Assembly (NCBI GenBank): GCA_017519885.1
Contig: JAFWRO010000012.1
Location: forward strand, 133,810 to 197,809
Direction: 5' to 3'
Length of the DNA: 64,000 nt
From: Liminaster sp017519885
GTDB taxonomy: Bacteria; Bacteroidota; Bacteroidia; Bacteroidales; UBA3663
Of the stretch, positions 8,335 to 17,942 are shown piece after piece. Below the pieces are notes generated by a model, which saw nothing but the letters and a program-made list of their open reading frames with translations, made no database searches and was not told the origin of the DNA. Position 1 is the first letter of the stretch; every line of letters begins with the position of its first letter. The translations under genes and the position numbers were made by a program.

Positions 8335-11178
8335 ATGGAATACAACTTTAGAGAAATCGAGCCGCGCTGGCAGGCTCAGTGGGTCAAGGATCAGACCTAC
8401 AAGGTCGAGATTGACCACAAGAAGCCCAAGTACTACGTGCTCGATATGTTCCCCTATCCTTCGGGAGCGGGTCTTCACGTAGGCCACCCACTCGGCTACA
8501 TTGCTTCAGACATCTTCTCACGCTACAAGCGCCTCTGTGGCTTCAACGTTCTTCACCCGATGGGCTACGATGCCTATGGCCTGCCCGCCGAACAATATGC
8601 CATCCAGACTGGCCAGCACCCCGCCATCACCACCGATAAGAACATTGCCCGTTACCGCGAGCAACTCGACCGTATCGGCTTCTGCTTCGACTGGAGCCGC
8701 GAGGTACGCACCTGCGACCCCGGCTATTACAAGTGGACACAATGGGCCTTTGCGCAGATGTTCGAAGCCTATTACGACAACGACGCACAGAAGGCTAAGC
8801 CCATCGCCGACCTCGTAGCTCGATTTGAGGCCAATGGCAGCAAGGGCGTTAATGCCGCCTGCTCCGTCGAGCTCGACTTCACTGCCGAAGACTGGAAGGC
8901 CAAGACCGAGGTGGAGAAGCAGCAGACCCTGATGAACTATCGCATCGCCTATCTGGGCGAAACGATGGTGAACTGGTGTCCTATGCTCGGCACCGTGCTG
9001 GCCAACGACGAGGTTGTCAATGGCGTGAGCGAACGCGGCGGTTATCCCGTCGAGCAGAAACTCATGCGCCAGTGGTGCCTCCGCGTCTCTGCTTATGCCC
9101 AGCGTCTGCTCGACGGCCTGGAGACCATCGACTGGACCTACGCCTTGAAGGAGACCCAGCGCAACTGGATCGGTCGTTCTGAAGGTACCGAGGCACAGTT
9201 CAAGGTGGTGCCCAACGACAACCCGCAGACTCTGACTGCCGATGGCAAGCCTCTTGAGTTCACCATCTTTACCACTCGCGCCGATACCATGTTCGGTGTA
9301 ACCTTCATGGTGCTTGCTCCTGAAAGCGAATATGTGCAGATGGTAACCACGTCCGACCACAAGGCCGAAGTGGAGGCTTACCTCGACAAGTGCAAGCACA
9401 AGACCGAGCTGGAGCGCCAGGCCGGACACGAGGTGACGGGCGTCTTCAGTGGTGCCTACGCCATCAACCCAATTACGGGCGATGAGATTCCGATCTGGAT
9501 TGCCGAATACGTACTTGCCGGTTACGGCACAGGTGCCATTATGGCTGTTCCCGCCCACGACTCACGCGACTGGGCTTTTGCCAAGCACTTCAACCTCCCC
9601 ATCATCCCGCTCATCGAAGGCGACTATGACCTTAACGAGGGTTCGTTCGATGCCAAGGAAGGCATTATGAAGAACTCGTCGAACGCCGAACTCAGCCTCA
9701 ACGGTCTCTGCGTCAAGGACTCCATCCAAGCCATGAAGGAGTACGTCACCCGCAAGGGCCTGGGACGCGTGAAGGTCAACTATCGTCTGCGCGACGCTAT
9801 CTTCAGCCGCCAGCGCTACTGGGGCGAGCCCTTCCCCATCTATTACAAGGACGGTATGCCTTACGTACTGCCAGAGGAGTGTCTGCCACTCCAACTGCCC
9901 GAGGTGAAGAACTTCAAGCCCACCTCGACAGGCGAGCCACCGCTCGGCAACGCTCAGGTTTGGGCTTGGGACGAGGCCAACAAGAAGGTTGTGGACAAGG
10001 CTTTGATCGACAACAAGACCGTCTTCCCGCTCGAACTCTGCACCATGCCAGGTTTCGCAGGCTCGTCGGCCTACTACACCCGTTATACTGACCCGCACAA
10101 CGATGAAGCACTCGTCAGTCATGAGGCCAACGAATACTGGGACAATGTAGATCTCTATCTCGGCGGTTCAGAGCACGCTACAGGTCACCTCATCTACAGC
10201 CGCTTCTGGAACAAGTTCCTCAAGGACTGGGGCGTAGTGAAGAGCGAGGAACCCTTCAAGAAGCTCATCAACCAGGGTATGATTCAAGGCAGCAGCCGTT
10301 TCGCACTGCGTTTGAAGGGCACCCAGAAGTATGTCAGCGCCGACATCGCTGCAGAATACGGCGAATGCGACCCCGTACATGTGGACGTGAACTTCGTCAA
10401 TGGCCTGGAAATGGATGTCGAGAAATTCCACCAGTGGACGCCAGAGTTCAAGGATGTGGAGGTAATCTGCAATGCTGATGGCAAGTTCATCACTACCGCT
10501 GCCGTTGAGAAGATGTCGAAGTCGAAATACAATGTGGTTAATCCCGACGACATCTGCGAGCGTTACGGTGCCGACACGCTGCGTCTTTATGAGATGTTCC
10601 TCGGCCCCATCGAGCAGTCGAAGCCTTGGGACACCGCAGGTATCGATGGCGCATTCCGCTTCCTCAAGAAGTTCTGGAACCTCTATCAGAACCCAACCGA
10701 CGCTGCTCCTTCGGCTGACAACCTCAAGTCGCTCCACAAACTGATCAAGAAGGTGACGAGCGACATCGAGCAGTTCTCGTACAATACTGCCATCTCGGCA
10801 TTCATGGTGGCTGTCAACGAGCTCACCCAGCAGAAGTGCAGCAGCAAGGCTATCCTCGAGCAACTCGTCGTGCTCATCGCTCCTTTTGCTCCACACATCG
10901 CCGAAGAGCTCTGGCACCAGCTCGGCAACACCGCCACCGTCTGCGACGCCCCCTGGCCCAAGTGCGAGGAGAAGTACCTGGTCGAAAGCACCATCAAGTA
11001 CCCCGTCCAGATTGGCGGTAAGATGCGCTTCACCATCGACATCCCAGCCGATGCCACCTCTGACGAAGTACAAGCCGCTGTCCTCGCGCATCCCGATGCC
11101 CAGAAGTGGATTGCCGGCAAGACCGTCCGCAAGTTCATCTTCGTGCCCAAGAAGATCGTCAACCTCGTTGTAGGCTAA
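8335..11178 (+). CDS. leuS: Leucyl-tRNA synthetase
   Basis: 947 residues, longer than the ~860 of E. coli. Class I synthetase that charges tRNA-Leu and edits misactivated amino acids. The HIGH signature appears as HVGH at residues 48-51 and the KMSKS loop at 726-730. The editing domain with its threonine-rich and GTG segments (YGTGAIMAVPAHDSRDWAFA) lies around 390-415. Extra length comes partly from an insertion near residues 130-200 (QKAKPIADLVARFEANGSKG) and one before the KMSKS loop (FALRLKGTQKYVSADIAAEY), both apparently typical of the Bacteroidales enzyme. A perfect terminator hairpin follows. Confidence 0.95.
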   Translation: MEYNFREIEPRWQAQWVKDQTYKVEIDHKKPKYYVLDMFPYPSGAGLHVGHPLGYIASDIFSRYKRLCGFNVLHPMGYDAYGLPAEQYAIQTGQHPAITTDKNIARYREQLDRIGFCFDWSREVRTCDPGYYKWTQWAFAQMFEAYYDNDAQKAKPIADLVARFEANGSKGVNAACSVELDFTAEDWKAKTEVEKQQTLMNYRIAYLGETMVNWCPMLGTVLANDEVVNGVSERGGYPVEQKLMRQWCLRVSAYAQRLLDGLETIDWTYALKETQRNWIGRSEGTEAQFKVVPNDNPQTLTADGKPLEFTIFTTRADTMFGVTFMVLAPESEYVQMVTTSDHKAEVEAYLDKCKHKTELERQAGHEVTGVFSGAYAINPITGDEIPIWIAEYVLAGYGTGAIMAVPAHDSRDWAFAKHFNLPIIPLIEGDYDLNEGSFDAKEGIMKNSSNAELSLNGLCVKDSIQAMKEYVTRKGLGRVKVNYRLRDAIFSRQRYWGEPFPIYYKDGMPYVLPEECLPLQLPEVKNFKPTSTGEPPLGNAQVWAWDEANKKVVDKALIDNKTVFPLELCTMPGFAGSSAYYTRYTDPHNDEALVSHEANEYWDNVDLYLGGSEHATGHLIYSRFWNKFLKDWGVVKSEEPFKKLINQGMIQGSSRFALRLKGTQKYVSADIAAEYGECDPVHVDVNFVNGLEMDVEKFHQWTPEFKDVEVICNADGKFITTAAVEKMSKSKYNVVNPDDICERYGADTLRLYEMFLGPIEQSKPWDTAGIDGAFRFLKKFWNLYQNPTDAAPSADNLKSLHKLIKKVTSDIEQFSYNTAISAFMVAVNELTQQKCSSKAILEQLVVLIAPFAPHIAEELWHQLGNTATVCDAPWPKCEEKYLVESTIKYPVQIGGKMRFTIDIPADATSDEVQAAVLAHPDAQKWIAGKTVRKFIFVPKKIVNLVVG

Positions 11179-11202
11179 GCACACACATTATATATATTAA
11201 TA

Positions 11203-11237
11203 TTACAGGCTGCAAGCAAAAAGCTTGCAGCCTGTAA
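11203..11237. terminator. Bidirectional terminator between leuS and asnS
   Basis: Perfect 15-bp stem, TTACAGGCTGCAAGC (11203-11217) with GCTTGCAGCCTGTAA (11223-11237), around a 5-nt A loop. T/A-rich flanks on both sides fit use by both convergent genes. Confidence 0.92.
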
Positions 11238-11258
11238 TTTATTATCACTTTAGTAGAT

Positions 11259-12683
11259 TTAGAACTCAGCCGACTTGGGAGTGCGGGGGAACGGAATGAC
11301 GTCGCGGATGTTCTGCATGCCGGTGACGAAGAGGATGAGGCGCTCGAAGCCGAGGCCGAAACCTGCGTGTGGGCAAGTGCCGAAGCGACGAGTATCGAGA
11401 TACCACCACATATCCTTCATCGGGATGTGACGCGTCGTGATTTCGTTCATGAGCTTGTCATAGTTCTCCTCACGCACCGAACCACCGATGATTTCGCCGA
11501 TCTGTGGGAAGAGGACGTCGGTACCCTGTACGGTCTCCTCCATCTCCTCTCCATTGAAGATAGGACGCTTGTCATCAATCTTCATATAGAACGACTTAAT
11601 CTTCTTTGGGTAGTTGGTCATGATGACAGGCTTCTTGAAGTACTCCTCAACGAGGAAGCGCTCGTGCTCGGAAGCAAGGTCGTCGCCCCAGTTGCAAGGG
11701 AACTCGAATTTCTTGCCGTCCTTGATGGCCTGCTGCAGGATCTCGATGCCCTTGGTGTAAGGCAGATGTACGAAGCTGTCCTTCAACACACCTTCGAGAC
11801 GCTCGATGAGCGTTGGGTCGATGAGTTTGTTGAGGAACTCGAGTTCCTCACGGCAGTTGTCGAGTGCCCAGCGTACGCAATGCTTGATGAAGTCCTCTTC
11901 GAGTGCCATCAGGTCGTCCATGTCGTAGAAGGCAACCTCTGGCTCGATCATCCAGAACTCAGCCAAGTGACGTGGCGTATTGGAGTTCTCTGCACGGAAG
12001 GTAGGACCAAAGGTGTAGATCTGACCCAGTGCCGTAGCTCCCAGTTCGCCTTCGAGCTGACCGGAAACGGTGAGCGACGTCATCTTTCCGAAGAAGTCGT
12101 CATCGTAGATGATGGAACCATTCTCGTCCTTCTTGAGGTCATAGAGGTTCTTGGTGGTCACTTGGAACATCTGGCCTGCGCCTTCGCAGTCGCTGGCGGT
12201 GATGAGCGGCGAGTGGAAATAATAGAAGCCGTGCTCGTGGAAGTACTGGTGAATAGCAATCGCCATGTTGTGGCGGATGCGAAGGATGCAGCCAAAGAGG
12301 TTGGTGCGTGGACGCAGATGTGCCTTCTCGCGGAGGAATTCCATAGAGTGGCCCTTCTTCTGCAAAGGATACTCATTGGGATCGCAGTCGCCAAGCACCT
12401 CGATGGTGCTGGCCTGGATCTCGCACTTCTGGTTGCCGCCCTGGCTGGCCACAAGTTTGCCAACGACCTTGAGACAGGCACCTGTGGTGATACGCTTCAG
12501 GAGTTCTTCGTCGAACTTGGCAACGTCGGCTACGATCTGCACGCCTGAAACGCAGGAACCATCATTGAGAGCTATAAATTTAATGACCTTGTTGCCACGC
12601 ATCGAACGGACCCATCCGCACACGGTGACTTCACGGTCGAGGACCTCCGACTTCAGGAGACCTTTGATGATTTCTCTTTTCAT
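11259..12683 (-). CDS. asnS: Asparaginyl-tRNA synthetase
   Basis: 474 residues. Class II synthetase with an N-terminal OB-fold (ITVCGWVRSMRGNKVIKFIALND-type opening) that binds the anticodon. The catalytic core shows motif 2 (FRAENSNTPRHLAEFWMIEPE) and motif 3 (GFGLGFERLILFVTG). These signatures favour Asn over Asp specificity. It is the last gene of the minus-strand order purB-rluB-asnS; a 91-bp gap with a 7-bp hairpin separates it from rluB, so it may also be transcribed separately. Confidence 0.94.
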   Translation of the reverse strand: MKREIIKGLLKSEVLDREVTVCGWVRSMRGNKVIKFIALNDGSCVSGVQIVADVAKFDEELLKRITTGACLKVVGKLVASQGGNQKCEIQASTIEVLGDCDPNEYPLQKKGHSMEFLREKAHLRPRTNLFGCILRIRHNMAIAIHQYFHEHGFYYFHSPLITASDCEGAGQMFQVTTKNLYDLKKDENGSIIYDDDFFGKMTSLTVSGQLEGELGATALGQIYTFGPTFRAENSNTPRHLAEFWMIEPEVAFYDMDDLMALEEDFIKHCVRWALDNCREELEFLNKLIDPTLIERLEGVLKDSFVHLPYTKGIEILQQAIKDGKKFEFPCNWGDDLASEHERFLVEEYFKKPVIMTNYPKKIKSFYMKIDDKRPIFNGEEMEETVQGTDVLFPQIGEIIGGSVREENYDKLMNEITTRHIPMKDMWWYLDTRRFGTCPHAGFGLGFERLILFVTGMQNIRDVIPFPRTPKSAEF

Positions 12684-12774
12684 ACAATATACTTAAATAA
12701 CACTGTTCGGGATTAGGCTAAATAGAAAGATACCTCACCCTTCCACCAGGAAGGGCAAGGATCTTGAACATTCA

Positions 12775-14391
12775 TTATTCGAATGCACCCATCTTGAGCA
12801 TGCTTACCTCCTGCTGGGTGAGGTGACGCCAGCGGCCACGTGGCAGGTTCTTCTTGGTGAGTCCTGCGAAATAAACGCGGTCGAGCTTCACGACACGATA
12901 GCCGAGGTGCTCGAAGATACGACGCACGATACGGTTCTTGCCCGAGTGGATCTCGATACCAACCTGGTTCTTGTCCTCTTCGTTGGCATAAGCAATGGCA
13001 TCAGCATGGATAGGACCATCGTCAAGTTCGATGCCTGCTGCAATACGAGCGAGATCGGTCTCGGCCACATCCTTGTCAAGCCATACGTGATAGATCTTCT
13101 TCTTGATGTACTTGGGATGGGTGAGTTTCGAAGCGAGGTCACCATCGTTGGTGAGGAGCAGCACACCAGTGGTGTTGCGGTCGAGACGACCAACAGGATA
13201 GATACGCTCGCGGCTTGCATTGCGCACCAGATCCATAACGGTCTGACGGCCCTGTGGATCATCGCTGGTGGTGACGGTATCCTTCGGCTTGTTGAGGAGT
13301 ACATAGACCTTGCGCTCGAGGCTTACGGGCTGGTCGTTGAAGGTCACCTGATCCTTGCGGGTCACCTTGGTGCCGAGTTCGGTAACGACCTCACCGTTTA
13401 CCTTGACCAAACCAGCTGCGATGTGCTCGTCGGCTTCACGACGCGAGCAAACGCCTGCATTGGCCAAATACTTGTTGAGACGCAGTTCCTCATTCGGATC
13501 GACGATTGCCTCGGTGTATTCCACCGGACGATGTGGGTTGTAGCCCTGATGCTTGCGATTGGGTTTCTGCTTCTGAGGACGTCCGAAACCGCCCTGCTGG
13601 GGACGACCGTAGCCACCCTGCTGGGGACGACCATAACCGCCCTGCTGGGGACGACCGTAACCGCCCTGCTGTGGACGACTGTAACCACCCTGCTGGGGAC
13701 GGCCATAACCACCCTGCTGACGACCGTAACCGCCCTGTGGACGGCCGTAGCCACCCTGCTGGGGACGCTGATAGCCGCGTGGCTGGTAACCGCCCTGTGG
13801 CTGATAGTTCTGCACATAGCCGCCTTCCTGTGGCTGCTGATTCTCCTGAGCCTTGCCTTCCTGTGGCTCGCCCTGGGGCTGCTGATAGCCCTGATTATCA
13901 TTGTAGCGCTGGTAGCCGTTATTGGGACGCTGTGGACGCTGGTAGCTCTGATAGCCGCCCTGCTCGCCATCCTGGTTGTAACGACGATAACCGCCCTGGG
14001 GACGCTGGGGACGCTGATAGCTACCCTGGTAGCCGCCGCCCTGTGGACGCTGGTAGCCACCACCCTGCTGATAGCCGCCTTCGCCTTCCTGTGGGCGCTG
14101 ATAGCCTTCGCCATCCTGCATTGGACGCTGGTAACCGCCACCACGCTGATAGCCACCACCACGCTGGTAGCCGCCACCACGCTGATAACCGCCGCCACGA
14201 CCATATCCGCTATAGTCGTTGGCGCCACCGCGCTGATAAGAGTTACGTGACTGTGGATCATAGGCGGCTGCGTTACCGAAGCGGCTCTCGCCGATTCTGG
14301 GACGACGCTTTGGCGCCTGCTGTGATGCACCTTCTGGTGCTGCATTACCCTCCTGTGGGGTATTTGCCTGTGGGTTCTGATTTTCTTCCAT
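12775..14391 (-). CDS. rluB: RluB/RsuA-type pseudouridine synthase with long Gln/Gly/Tyr-rich N-terminal region
   Basis: 538 residues from the ATG at 14391; a TTG six bases upstream overlaps the purB stop and is less likely. The C-terminal ~245 residues are a normal enzyme: an S4 domain (LRLNKYLANAGVCSRREAD) and a catalytic domain with the nucleophile Asp404 in GRLDRNTTG, the family that isomerises a uridine in 23S rRNA helix 89-93. The first ~290 residues are low complexity: tandem GGYQRGGGYQR, then PQ/QGG blocks, then repeated GGYGRPQQ units. They contain almost no hydrophobic residue except Tyr and some Arg/Lys. Such Arg/Gly/Tyr-rich tails commonly bind RNA or promote condensation; that role is inferred here. 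It follows purB by 2 nt. Confidence 0.88.
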   Translation of the reverse strand: MEENQNPQANTPQEGNAAPEGASQQAPKRRPRIGESRFGNAAAYDPQSRNSYQRGGANDYSGYGRGGGYQRGGGYQRGGGYQRGGGYQRPMQDGEGYQRPQEGEGGYQQGGGYQRPQGGGYQGSYQRPQRPQGGYRRYNQDGEQGGYQSYQRPQRPNNGYQRYNDNQGYQQPQGEPQEGKAQENQQPQEGGYVQNYQPQGGYQPRGYQRPQQGGYGRPQGGYGRQQGGYGRPQQGGYSRPQQGGYGRPQQGGYGRPQQGGYGRPQQGGFGRPQKQKPNRKHQGYNPHRPVEYTEAIVDPNEELRLNKYLANAGVCSRREADEHIAAGLVKVNGEVVTELGTKVTRKDQVTFNDQPVSLERKVYVLLNKPKDTVTTSDDPQGRQTVMDLVRNASRERIYPVGRLDRNTTGVLLLTNDGDLASKLTHPKYIKKKIYHVWLDKDVAETDLARIAAGIELDDGPIHADAIAYANEEDKNQVGIEIHSGKNRIVRRIFEHLGYRVVKLDRVYFAGLTKKNLPRGRWRHLTQQEVSMLKMGAFE

Positions 14392-14393
14392 AA

Positions 14394-15743
14394 TCAAATT
14401 CCGGTGTAGTTAGTTGGAGAAAGCGCATGCAACTCTGCTTTCACTGACTCCGATACGTTTAATGAATCTATAAAATTAGCAATGGTTTGTTCGTTCATAC
14501 CCGTATTGACACGGGTCAAAGCTTTAAGTGTCTCGTAAGGCTTGGGATAGCCTTCGCGACGAAGAATGGTTTGGATGCCCTCGGCTACGACAGCCCAGGC
14601 ATTGTCAAGATCGCGACGGATAGCAGTCTCGTTAAGAAGCAGTTTGCCAAGTCCTTTCTTTGTCGATGCCAAGGCAATGAGCATATGGCCCATGGGGACA
14701 CCGACATTACGCAAGACTGTCGAATCGGTGAGGTCGCGCTGGAGACGGCTTACCGGCAACTTGGTGGCAAGGTGATCGAGGATGGCGTTGGCAATGCCAA
14801 GGTTGCCCTCCGAATTCTCATAGTCGATGGGATTGACCTTATGAGGCATAGCGCTGGAACCTACCTCGCCGGCCTTGATCTGCTGCTTGAAATACTCCAT
14901 CGAGATGTACTGCCAGAAGTCACGGTCGAGGTCGAGCAGGACTACATTGATGCGACGCATGGCGTCGAAAAGAGCCGCAAGGTTATCGTAATTAGAAATC
15001 TGCGTAGTCCATTCCTCACGTTCGATACCAAGGCGCTCGTGGAGGAAAGCGTTGCCGAAGGCACGCCAATCGCGGTTGGGATAAGCGATGTGATGAGCAT
15101 TGAAGTTGCCTGTAGCACCGCCGAACTTACCGCTGATCTTCACCTGGCGCAGGTTCTCGAGCTGCTGGTTCAAACGATAGACAAAGACCATCACCTCTTT
15201 ACCAAGGCGTGTGGGTGAAGCGGGCTGACCATGAGTGCGGGCAAGCATTGGAATGTCCTTCCACTCTTCGGCATAGCGTGCAAGGATATCGATCACTTCC
15301 TGGAGAGCAGGAATATAGACCTCATAGATGGCCTCCTTGATCGACATAGGCACAGAAGTGTTATTGATGTCCTGGCTGGTAAGACCGAAGTGGATGAACT
15401 CCTTGTACTTCTCAAGACCAAGACGGTCGAACTCCTCCTTGAGGAGATATTCTACAGCCTTCACATCGTGGTTGGTCACCTTCTCGATGTCCTTGACACG
15501 CTGGGCTTCGGCTGGGGTAAAATTGCGATAGATATCGCGAAGACTGTCGAAAATACGGCTATCGACACTGGACAATTGTGGCAACGGAAGTTCACAAAGT
15601 GCTATGAAATACTCGACTTCCACACGAACGCGATACTTGATGAGGGCAAACTCGGAAAAGTATTCGCTAAGGACCTCCGTCTTGGAATGATAACGTCCAT
15701 CGATAGGCGAGACAGCTGTCAGTGGACTGAATGAAAATTCCAT
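14394..15743 (-). CDS. purB: Adenylosuccinate lyase
   Basis: 449 residues, usual length for the E. coli-like PurB group. It cleaves SAICAR to AICAR and adenylosuccinate to AMP in purine synthesis. The fumarase-superfamily signature is seen in SSAMPHKVNPIDYEN, together with TSQDINNTSVP and ARTHGQPASPTRLGKE. The stop is almost contiguous with the rluB start, so the two form one transcription unit. The 122 bp upstream contain no consensus promoter, only a near match (TATCTTTTG on the minus strand). Confidence 0.95.
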   Translation of the reverse strand: MEFSFSPLTAVSPIDGRYHSKTEVLSEYFSEFALIKYRVRVEVEYFIALCELPLPQLSSVDSRIFDSLRDIYRNFTPAEAQRVKDIEKVTNHDVKAVEYLLKEEFDRLGLEKYKEFIHFGLTSQDINNTSVPMSIKEAIYEVYIPALQEVIDILARYAEEWKDIPMLARTHGQPASPTRLGKEVMVFVYRLNQQLENLRQVKISGKFGGATGNFNAHHIAYPNRDWRAFGNAFLHERLGIEREEWTTQISNYDNLAALFDAMRRINVVLLDLDRDFWQYISMEYFKQQIKAGEVGSSAMPHKVNPIDYENSEGNLGIANAILDHLATKLPVSRLQRDLTDSTVLRNVGVPMGHMLIALASTKKGLGKLLLNETAIRRDLDNAWAVVAEGIQTILRREGYPKPYETLKALTRVNTGMNEQTIANFIDSLNVSESVKAELHALSPTNYTGI

Positions 15744-15865
15744 TTTCTACAAAAGATAGTTAAAAGGGGGTTAAAGGGATGTTAATGTGATACTAATGTG
15801 ACGTGAATAGGGAGCAAAAGAATAGTAAAAAGGGACAAAAGTTTCTTGGGGTGAACAATTATCAC

Positions 15866-16546
15866 TTATTTCCAGAAATGGAATCCTACGTTGAACATGA
15901 GTGCGCTGACTCTGGCCGTACTTCCGTCGATGACGTCATTCCATACACCTGGCATGTAATCGACGCCAAGAGAAACGTGTCGCCAATCGTACCCTATCCC
16001 TACCATAGGGCCGAAGTCCCAATTCTCTGCATCGCTGTACGAACCGACGATGCGCGAAGCATAGATACCAGCGTCGAGCGAGAAACGGCTCTTGTAAGTC
16101 ACGGGGATGAAATAACGATACTTGCCTTCGACCATCACTTCGTTGAGATGAATCACTTGCGTCAGGTCGTAACGCTGCTGACGGCCATAGCCAAGACCAA
16201 GATCATTGTAATAAATCTTCTCGCCTCCAAACTGAGCATATACGGCACTTACACGGAAACCGTGGTGCTTCTTCTTGTTATAGTCCCATGAGAAACTGAA
16301 AGCATACGAATCGCGGGTGTTCTGATAGGCTCCCGAGCGGCCAAATGTCGAATCGGTAAAACGGTCACGAGTCAACCAGCTGTGCACATATCCAGCCGAC
16401 ACGGTGAAGGAGTTTCCATAAAAGTAGTTGATGGCACGTGCTTCACGCTTGGCCTGTTCCTTTTTTGTGAATCGTTGAGCGAAAGATGGCATCGCAACAA
16501 CCATCATAAAGATAATAAGTAGAACCGATCTCTTATTGATTTGCAT
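15866..16546 (-). CDS. Small outer-membrane beta-barrel protein
   Basis: 226 residues from the ATG at 16546, chosen because it opens a signal peptide (MQINKRSVLLIIFMMVVAMP, cleaved after SFA). The rest alternates in a barrel-like way with many aromatic residues (FSFSWDYNKKKHHGFRVSAVYAQF, VEGKYRYFIPVTYKSRFSLD) and ends in Phe-Trp-Lys, close to a C-terminal barrel signature. An upstream frame extension crosses the promoter at 16613-16620 and is rejected. Porin-like fold is inferred; ligand and function are unknown. Confidence 0.75.
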   Translation of the reverse strand: MQINKRSVLLIIFMMVVAMPSFAQRFTKKEQAKREARAINYFYGNSFTVSAGYVHSWLTRDRFTDSTFGRSGAYQNTRDSYAFSFSWDYNKKKHHGFRVSAVYAQFGGEKIYYNDLGLGYGRQQRYDLTQVIHLNEVMVEGKYRYFIPVTYKSRFSLDAGIYASRIVGSYSDAENWDFGPMVGIGYDWRHVSLGVDYMPGVWNDVIDGSTARVSALMFNVGFHFWK

Positions 16547-16612
16547 AAAAATTTCTCTTCTAATGAAATACAACCTGCAGCTATTATAATATATTAATAT
16601 TAAATGTGTGCG

Positions 16613-16620
16613 CAAAGATA
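16613..16620 (-). promoter_or_regulatory. -7 box of the small barrel protein gene
   Basis: TATCTTTG on the minus strand, about 67 bp upstream of the start at 16546. The 16621-16710 stretch beyond it holds only AT-rich sequence. Confidence 0.55.
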
Positions 16621-16710
16621 GTTAATTTTCAGGCAGGTTGCAAATCCAAGGGGGGCTTTTAACTTACTATAACCCGATAATAGGGACTAATGGCATTTTG
16701 TGTTTACAAA

Positions 16711-16740
16711 AACGCGCAAAGACTCACGCCTCTGCGCGTT
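16711..16740 (-). terminator. Terminator of the 67-residue membrane protein gene
   Basis: Palindromic arms AACGCGCA (16711-16718) and TGCGCGTT (16733-16740) with a 14-nt loop. On the minus strand the stem is followed by a T-rich run (TTTTTG). Confidence 0.75.
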
Positions 16741-16784
16741 CTGTGTGATGTTCGTTGGAATAGATTGATGCAGTCTTGAACGGA

Positions 16785-16988
16785 TTACTTTCCGCCACCA
16801 ATCTTGTCGGCTGACTTGCCACCGAAAATATTCAGAAGAACACCGGCAACAACGAGTACGAAGCAAACGGCAAGAATAACGGTATTAAGACTAGCGTCCT
16901 GAAGTGCTTCAGTATAGAAACTGATTGCCAAAACTACGACAACGATAAGGATGAGGATCGAACCTCCATACTGTTTAAGAGCTCTCAT
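16785..16988 (-). CDS. Small two-helix membrane protein
   Basis: 67 residues from the ATG at 16988. Two hydrophobic helices (ILILIVVVVLAISFY at ~10-25 and TVILAVCFVLVVAGVLLNIF at ~35-54) are joined by a short loop; the tail GGKSADKIGGGK is basic. The longer frame upstream is Phe/Lys-rich, crosses AT-rich promoter-like sequence and lacks coding character. It has its own terminator. I recognise this only as a conserved small hypothetical of Bacteroidales; no function can be given. Confidence 0.7.
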   Translation of the reverse strand: MRALKQYGGSILILIVVVVLAISFYTEALQDASLNTVILAVCFVLVVAGVLLNIFGGKSADKIGGGK

Positions 16989-17110
16989 AATGTATTGTTT
17001 TGTGTTTTTAAAATGTATTTTCGACTTATATTTTGGGGCAAAGTAACAAAAAAAATCAATATGTTGGTCAAAAAAAACAAAAAAAATGCTTGAATTAACG
17101 AAAAAAAGCA

Positions 17111-17118
17111 TATCTTTG
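17111..17118 (+). promoter_or_regulatory. -7 box upstream of plsC
   Basis: TATCTTTG, followed by CCCCG, 83 bp before the plsC ATG. It would drive plsC and the two coupled genes after it. Confidence 0.55.
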
Positions 17119-17200
17119 CCCCGAAAATAGTAAAATAAGCGTTTTTTTCTGCAATTATTTGACAAAAAAATGACGATTCCTATATGGAATCAATGATTAT

Positions 17201-17941
17201 ATGAAAGTTCTGTATTTCGTGTATCAATGGCTCATCTTTGTGCCACTTCTCATCATCGTATCCATTTTTGCCTCTCTTGCAACTATCATCGGATGCTGGC
17301 TTGGCAACAAGAACTTCTGGGGGTATTGGCCTGGAGTCATCTGGGCTCGTTGCATCATACGTCTCTCCCTCTGTCCCGTGACTGTCAAAGGTCGCGAGAA
17401 CATCAACAAGGAAACTGAATACGTCTTTGTTGCCAACCATCAGGGAGCATTCGACATCTTCCTCCTTTTCGGCTTCCTGAACCATGACTTCCGCTGGATG
17501 CTTCGCAAGGGTCTCCGAAAGATTGTCTTTGTAGGCGCAGCTTGCGAACGTGCTGGTCATATCTATGTGGATTCGCACGGCACCTCGGGTATGATGCACA
17601 CCATACGCCAGGCTTTGGCTACGCTCAAGGAAGGTCACTCGCTCATCATTTTCCCCGAAGGCACACGTTCGAATGACGGTCATCTCGGCACCTTCAAGAA
17701 GGGCGCATTCACTTTGGCTGCCATGCTCAAGGTGCCTGTGGTGCCCATCACCATAGAAGGTCCCTACAAGGTGATGCAGAAAGGCTCCTGGCTTATCCAT
17801 CCGCATCATCTGAAACTCACCATCCACCAGCCGCTTGAACCCGTATCACGCAAGGAAGGAACCGATGCCGGCGTGGATCGTCTGCTCCACGAGTCTCAGC
17901 GCGTCATCGCCGAGTCGCTGGGCGAGCCCTTGCAGAAATAG
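17201..17941 (+). CDS. plsC: 1-acyl-sn-glycerol-3-phosphate acyltransferase
   Basis: 246 residues. It acylates lysophosphatidate to phosphatidate in membrane lipid synthesis. The N-terminal hydrophobic segment (YFVYQWLIFVPLLIIVSIFA) anchors it to the inner membrane. The catalytic NHX4D motif is NHQGAFD (~80-86) and the acceptor-binding motif is FPEGTRS (~150). The next gene's ATG begins one base after its stop, indicating translational coupling to a phosphatase-like protein. Confidence 0.9.
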   Translation: MKVLYFVYQWLIFVPLLIIVSIFASLATIIGCWLGNKNFWGYWPGVIWARCIIRLSLCPVTVKGRENINKETEYVFVANHQGAFDIFLLFGFLNHDFRWMLRKGLRKIVFVGAACERAGHIYVDSHGTSGMMHTIRQALATLKEGHSLIIFPEGTRSNDGHLGTFKKGAFTLAAMLKVPVVPITIEGPYKVMQKGSWLIHPHHLKLTIHQPLEPVSRKEGTDAGVDRLLHESQRVIAESLGEPLQK

Positions 17942-17942
17942 C

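Noticed and set aside
12823..14250. A 475-codon plus-strand frame opposite rluB
   Set aside because: It is the complement of the rluB repeat region. The predicted protein is an artefact of GC-rich repeats (runs of LLGTT, TALL), and rluB has clear domains on the other strand.
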